Shown here piece after piece: positions 60,701 through 64,000 of a stretch of 64,000 nucleotides of DNA. Both the position numbers and the translations under genes were made by a program. The notes below the pieces were generated by a model. That model worked only from the letters and a program-made list of their open reading frames with translations, made no database searches and was not told the origin of the DNA. How positions within the stretch are numbered: the first letter of the stretch is position 1; each line of letters starts with the position of its first letter. The stretch comes from Coriaria nepalensis (taxonomy: Eukaryota > Streptophyta > Magnoliopsida > Cucurbitales > Coriariaceae). The stretch spans positions 58,314,069 to 58,378,068 of the forward strand of contig CP114481.1 of NCBI GenBank assembly GCA_027186245.1, in the 5' to 3' direction.

Positions 60701-62012
60701 GATGTAGCATCGTTGACTACACCCTCCCCAAAAACAAGACTGTAGAGTAAAGGTGTCTCATCCTGATTGAGAATCTGCAAAAATGATGCATCTAGTTTAG
60801 ACTCTCAAAGATCAGTTTTGTGTATAAATATGTATACATGTAGAAGTAATAATGTGGGTATGTGCCACACCTGCAATGTGCAGACAGAATCTGTAGCAGC
60901 AAATATTGCCCCAATCGCTGATAACAACAGGAATATGAGTTAGAGCCTATAAGAAAGAGATAAAAGAAACATATCGCAAACAATGTGGTTCATACAGCCA
61001 GTACCAAGATAGTCTCCAATCTCCAGTGAACCAATATCCATTTTCTTGAAGAACTGCTTGACACCTGAGAAGCATCACAGAGAAACAGTCAGGATCAAAT
61101 AGTATAATATCCAATATGAATACATCAACCTACTCCTCCTTTTCTGGCAATCTATGATGGGTCAAAATAATCAGCACCCACAATGAGGATGAAGGGAGGC
61201 ATTATTATGATTAGCTTGACCTTATGTATATAAGGTTTCATAAGGAAAGCAAATTATTCATAGTAAGACTTAAAAAGTACAACCAGAAACAAGAAGGAAG
61301 CAAAGGTCGATGTACCTAGAGATATAATGGAACAGGAGATCAATGTACCAATGGCGCCAAACATCATGATTGTGATAAAGTTAACAAAAAACTGCTTCTT
61401 CTTCACCTGAAACCTGGTACAAAATTGCAGATATAAGCATCATATGCCCTTAGGGAAGGACAAGAAAAGTAAAACATGTTATTGAACATTTATCTTAAAA
61501 ATAAGATGATAGTGGAGAAATTTACCCAGCATTGAATATAATAGGAGGCAGAAGATAAATAAAGAAAAGATCTTCACTAAAGACTAATATGTGTGAACTC
61601 TTTCCTCCACTGATCAACAATATGACAATTCCAGTACACAGACCCTGCAAGCAAGCCATGCGTTAAAGAGTGATAACAGCCATCACGAATAGAAGTCACA
61701 ATCTATCAAGAACCAAAAGATGTATATTCCAACTAGTTAGACTTGGTTAAGATGAATTTCTTCAATTATATTACATTCAAAAGAAAAATATTCTTTGAGT
61801 CTAGTTCTTCAATAAAGTATTGGAGTGAATATACTCACAATCAAGAGGGCAGTGATCGATTCATTAACCCATCGATTCTCCTCGAGAAGATGACCAATCA
61901 CAATACAAGCACAAAGGAGTGCTACAAATAAGTTCATGGAAACCACAGAGGAATGATCAGAAGTGGATAACATTTGCAATCTTGACACAGCATAGCTCAA
62001 CACTGCAGTCAT
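57775..62012 (-). CDS. NHX2: Vacuolar Na+(K+)/H+ antiporter, class-I NHX (NHX2-like)
   Basis: Tonoplast cation/proton exchanger that loads Na+ or K+ into the vacuole, important in salt tolerance, pH and cell expansion. The start MTAVLSYAVSRLQML (62012) is followed by the exon order: NLFVALLCACIVIGHLLEEN, GLCTGIVILLISGG, then the amiloride-binding motif LFFIYLLPPIIFNAG (about 61530-61630), NFITIMMFGAIGTLISC, FKKMDIGSLEIGDYLG, IFAATDSVCTLQ, GEGVVNDATSVVLFNAIQ (with conserved ND), AGLLSAYIIKKLYMGR, HSTDREVALMILMAYLSYML, FFCGIVMSHYTWHNVTESS, FIAEIFIFLYVGMDAMDIEK, ILIGLVMAGRAALVFPLSFL, and VIIWWAGLMRGAVSIALAYN. The C-terminal exon contains SIRDLLTTPTHTVHRYWRRF and FMRPVFGGRGFVPFVPGSPT, the class-I signature region. 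No break was found; about 540 aa is expected for the family. One intron carries a 730-bp TIR element. Confidence 0.95.
59100..59829. mobile_element. Mutator-like TIR element inside an NHX intron
   Basis: Left end GGTTAAATTATTATTTTAG and the reverse complement of the right end (GGTTAAATTATTATTTTGG) begin terminal inverted repeats that stay about 80% alike for roughly 95 bases (shared words include CCCTTGAC, TTCGTTTGA, TTTAACTT). Flanking 9-mers TAGAAAGAA and TAGAATGGG match at 6 of 9 positions, which may be a decayed 9-bp target duplication, as made by Mutator elements. There is no transposase. The interior at 59330-59600 is strikingly GC-rich and reads as Pro/Ala/Ser or Gly/Gly-rich low complexity; this could be a captured gene fragment (Pack-MULE) or an expanded GCC/GGT repeat. 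Confidence 0.8.
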
Positions 62013-62804
62013 GTTTACCTCCCTCTTTTAAAAGTACTTAATAGAAATGTATTTAACGATTTTCCTTTTTGAATTTGAAATACAAAAAAGAAAAAACTCA
62101 AAGTCCCTTCTTTGAAGCGTATAATATGGAGAATTCTATGTCTCTGAACTGTCCATGCCAATAATCTTTGAATTTCATAAACCCTGCATTTGAAACATAA
62201 TTATATAAAATTTTATATCATAATTCAGATAAAAAAGGGAAAAAGCCAAACGTTCAACTTTCTATAAGTATGATTTGAACTATCATTTGCTTCGTTGAGG
62301 CCCGTACTCCATAAAAATGCAATTTTTGCTCAACTAAACATATAAAGGTTTTCTTTTTCGCTTTCTCAGCATCCAAACAGTTCCAGAAAACGTAATAGAG
62401 TGCTAACCTTAACACTTAAAAGCGCACGGGACGGATAGCACATTAGACGAAGATCGAAGGTCGAATCTAATCTCTTCTCCAAATACGAGGAAACGTTGAA
62501 TAGATTGGAAGAAAACTCGAAGAGAGAAGGTTCAGAAACCAAAATCCACCACGGATTCGCCGGTAAAGATATTGTCAGGTCGTAATTCGATTAAAACGCA
62601 GGTTGGAATAGAACCACGAGCTCAATTACAAATTAGCTGGGTATGCTTGAAGAAATGAGAAAATAATTGGGTAGAGGAGAGAATATGAAGGAAAATCAAG
62701 CAGAAATATTGATTCAGAGAGAGTGAAAGAGGATAATTAATCAGGAGGTGGAAAGCTCTGGAAAGGCAGAGAAAATGAAGGAACGTCGGGGGGGGGGGGG
62801 GGGA

Positions 62805-62840
<36 letters not shown>

Positions 62841-62995
62841 GGCGAAGAGAAATTGATTGGCAAAATTGCAACGAAAGACAACGTGGATGCTGGATTGTGA
62901 CCGTACATATCCCACGTGACTTTTGCCTAACTGGAAAAGCAACCCCAATGCGTGGACCAGAATCAGTGAATCACCACATACTTCCGTTACTATTT
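62013..62995 (-). promoter_or_regulatory. NHX 5' UTR and promoter region
   Basis: Upstream of the ATG lie a short in-exon leader and, probably, a leader intron; splice-like AG signals are present, but I could not fix the exon ends. A G17/(GA)n tract at 62789-62836 lies in the expected leader or promoter. Confidence 0.5.
62789..62836. repeat. Poly-G plus (GA)n microsatellite
   Basis: A run of about 17-18 G is followed by GAGAGGGAGA and about 13 GA units. Such tracts are often assembly-sensitive. Confidence 0.9.
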
Positions 62996-64000
62996 TTCTT
63001 GATATTAATAAGTATTTAATTCATTAAAAGAATATATACAATATTTGAAGAAATAATTTACATAATTTCTCCTGGAAAAATTCGCTGCAGTCCTCTGGTA
63101 GAACAGGACTCGTGTCAGATTCTTTACAGAAATAATAATAATAAGCAAAAATATTTGATGTGGGTCTAAAATTTTGGACTTATCAATAAGCCAAAATGTA
63201 GAGAATCATTCGTAAAATGAACCGTATTTGGTCCTCTCGTGATTAGATCTGAATGGGCATCTCATGAATAAGTTTTACCCTCTTTGAAGTTGATGGATAT
63301 CAATAAAAATGACACATTACTAAAGTTCCCTGTACTCTTTATATTTTGTCTTCGATCAATTAAATTACCTTTTAATAAAAACTTGTACATTGAATTAATT
63401 AAATGTGTCATAACTCGTAACAATAAGGAAGCAATTATATATTAACTCTTGTCGGACTGAAAAATTATAGTAGGTAAATGATGTAAAAATCACTCTAAAT
63501 TCTATTATATTTATAAATGTAACCTTTATCAAATCCTATGATATAATAATAAATAATGTGATGGATGAAAATAATATTTATAATTATTAATGAATTTGAT
63601 ATACATAATCATATATATAGCTCAATATGCAAGTACATATATGATATTTTTGCATTTGAAGAATTTTTTTTTTTTATATTATATTGTTTTATATATTTAA
63701 ATATAGATCTAAGATAATAATGCATTTTGTGGCTATGCATTAATGACTATTTATTAATATGAAACCAAAAATATGGATAAAATTTGGTTATTTGACTTGA
63801 AATTGAATATTTGATATTTTTTAAGAGTGTTCAATTTATAATTGTGTTCGATTTCTAATATTTTTCTTATTTGACTTCAAATTGAATATTTGCTGTTTTT
63901 TAAGAGTGTTCGATTCGTGTACGTGATATTTTTCTGAAAATTTAATATATATATTATTTTGTATTCCATGTTGGGCAGCTATTTCGTATCTTTCAATTCT
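62996..64000. other. AT-rich intergenic DNA at window end
   Basis: No gene recognised. It contains a tandem duplication of about 79 bp at 63790-63937 and several AT-rich stretches. Confidence 0.6.
63790..63937. repeat. Tandem repeat, about 79-bp unit, two copies
   Basis: ATTTGACTTGAAATTGAATA at 63790 recurs as ATTTGACTTCAAATTGAATA at 63869. Both are followed by TTTTTTAAGAGTGTTC and a TCGATT word. Confidence 0.85.

Overview
This is nuclear DNA from a dicotyledonous flowering plant. It has AT-rich intergenic DNA, short GT-AG introns, long microsatellites and homopolymers, retrotransposon relics, and genes whose products are typical of plants: a GID1 gibberellin receptor, bifunctional DQD/SDH, a vacuolar NHX, a RLCK-VI kinase and a plant-type H2A.X. 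The species cannot be named from the sequence alone.

Layout. 1-6.6 kb: a decayed ERD6-like sugar-transporter pseudogene (-), then Ty3/gypsy fragments that enclose the last two exons of ribulose-phosphate 3-epimerase. 6.6-9.6 kb: a receptor-like cytoplasmic kinase, RBK/RLCK-VI type (+). 10.8-12.4 kb: gibberellin receptor GID1 (-). 13.6-14.2 kb: histone H2A.X (+). 14.7-16.2 kb: pseudogene of a chloroplast VIR3-like protease-related protein (+). 16.7-19.2 kb: DHHC palmitoyltransferase of the PAT17 type (+). 19.8-22.1 kb: cyclin-L1 (+). 22.7-25.7 kb: copine/BONZAI pseudogene (-). 25.7-28.9 kb: no gene recognised. 28.9-29.8 kb: uL18-like ribosomal protein (-). 30.7-33.9 kb: DnaJ/DUF3444 protein (-). 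35.8-42.3 kb: two tandem, intact but diverged DQD/SDH genes (-). 43.7-44.7 kb: TRAPP subunit TRS33/TRAPPC6 (-). 45.4-48.8 kb: VAP27-like MSP-domain protein (-). 52.3-53.8 kb: CAND2-like seven-TM protein (-). 55.7-57.3 kb: copia relic. 57.8-62.0 kb: class-I NHX vacuolar cation/H+ antiporter (-), with a Mutator-like TIR element in one intron.

For eight genes (RLCK, GID1, H2A.X, PAT17, CYCL1, TRS33, VAP27, CAND2) and both DQD/SDH copies I joined the exons by hand. All give one open frame with GT-AG introns, apart from one GC-AG intron in the kinase.

The genes do not form a pathway; they are independent housekeeping and signalling genes. Several (RBK2-like, GID1, PAT17-like, DnaJ, TRS33, CAND2, NHX) match from memory a compact block on Arabidopsis chromosome 3, so the window is probably an ancient conserved synteny block. 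Into it have come a DQD/SDH tandem pair and three intron-retaining pseudogenes. I did not find an obviously new biological system. The most interesting points are the RPE exons inside a gypsy element, active-site divergence between the DQD/SDH copies, the repeat-expanded VAP27 linker, and the GC-rich TIR element inside NHX.
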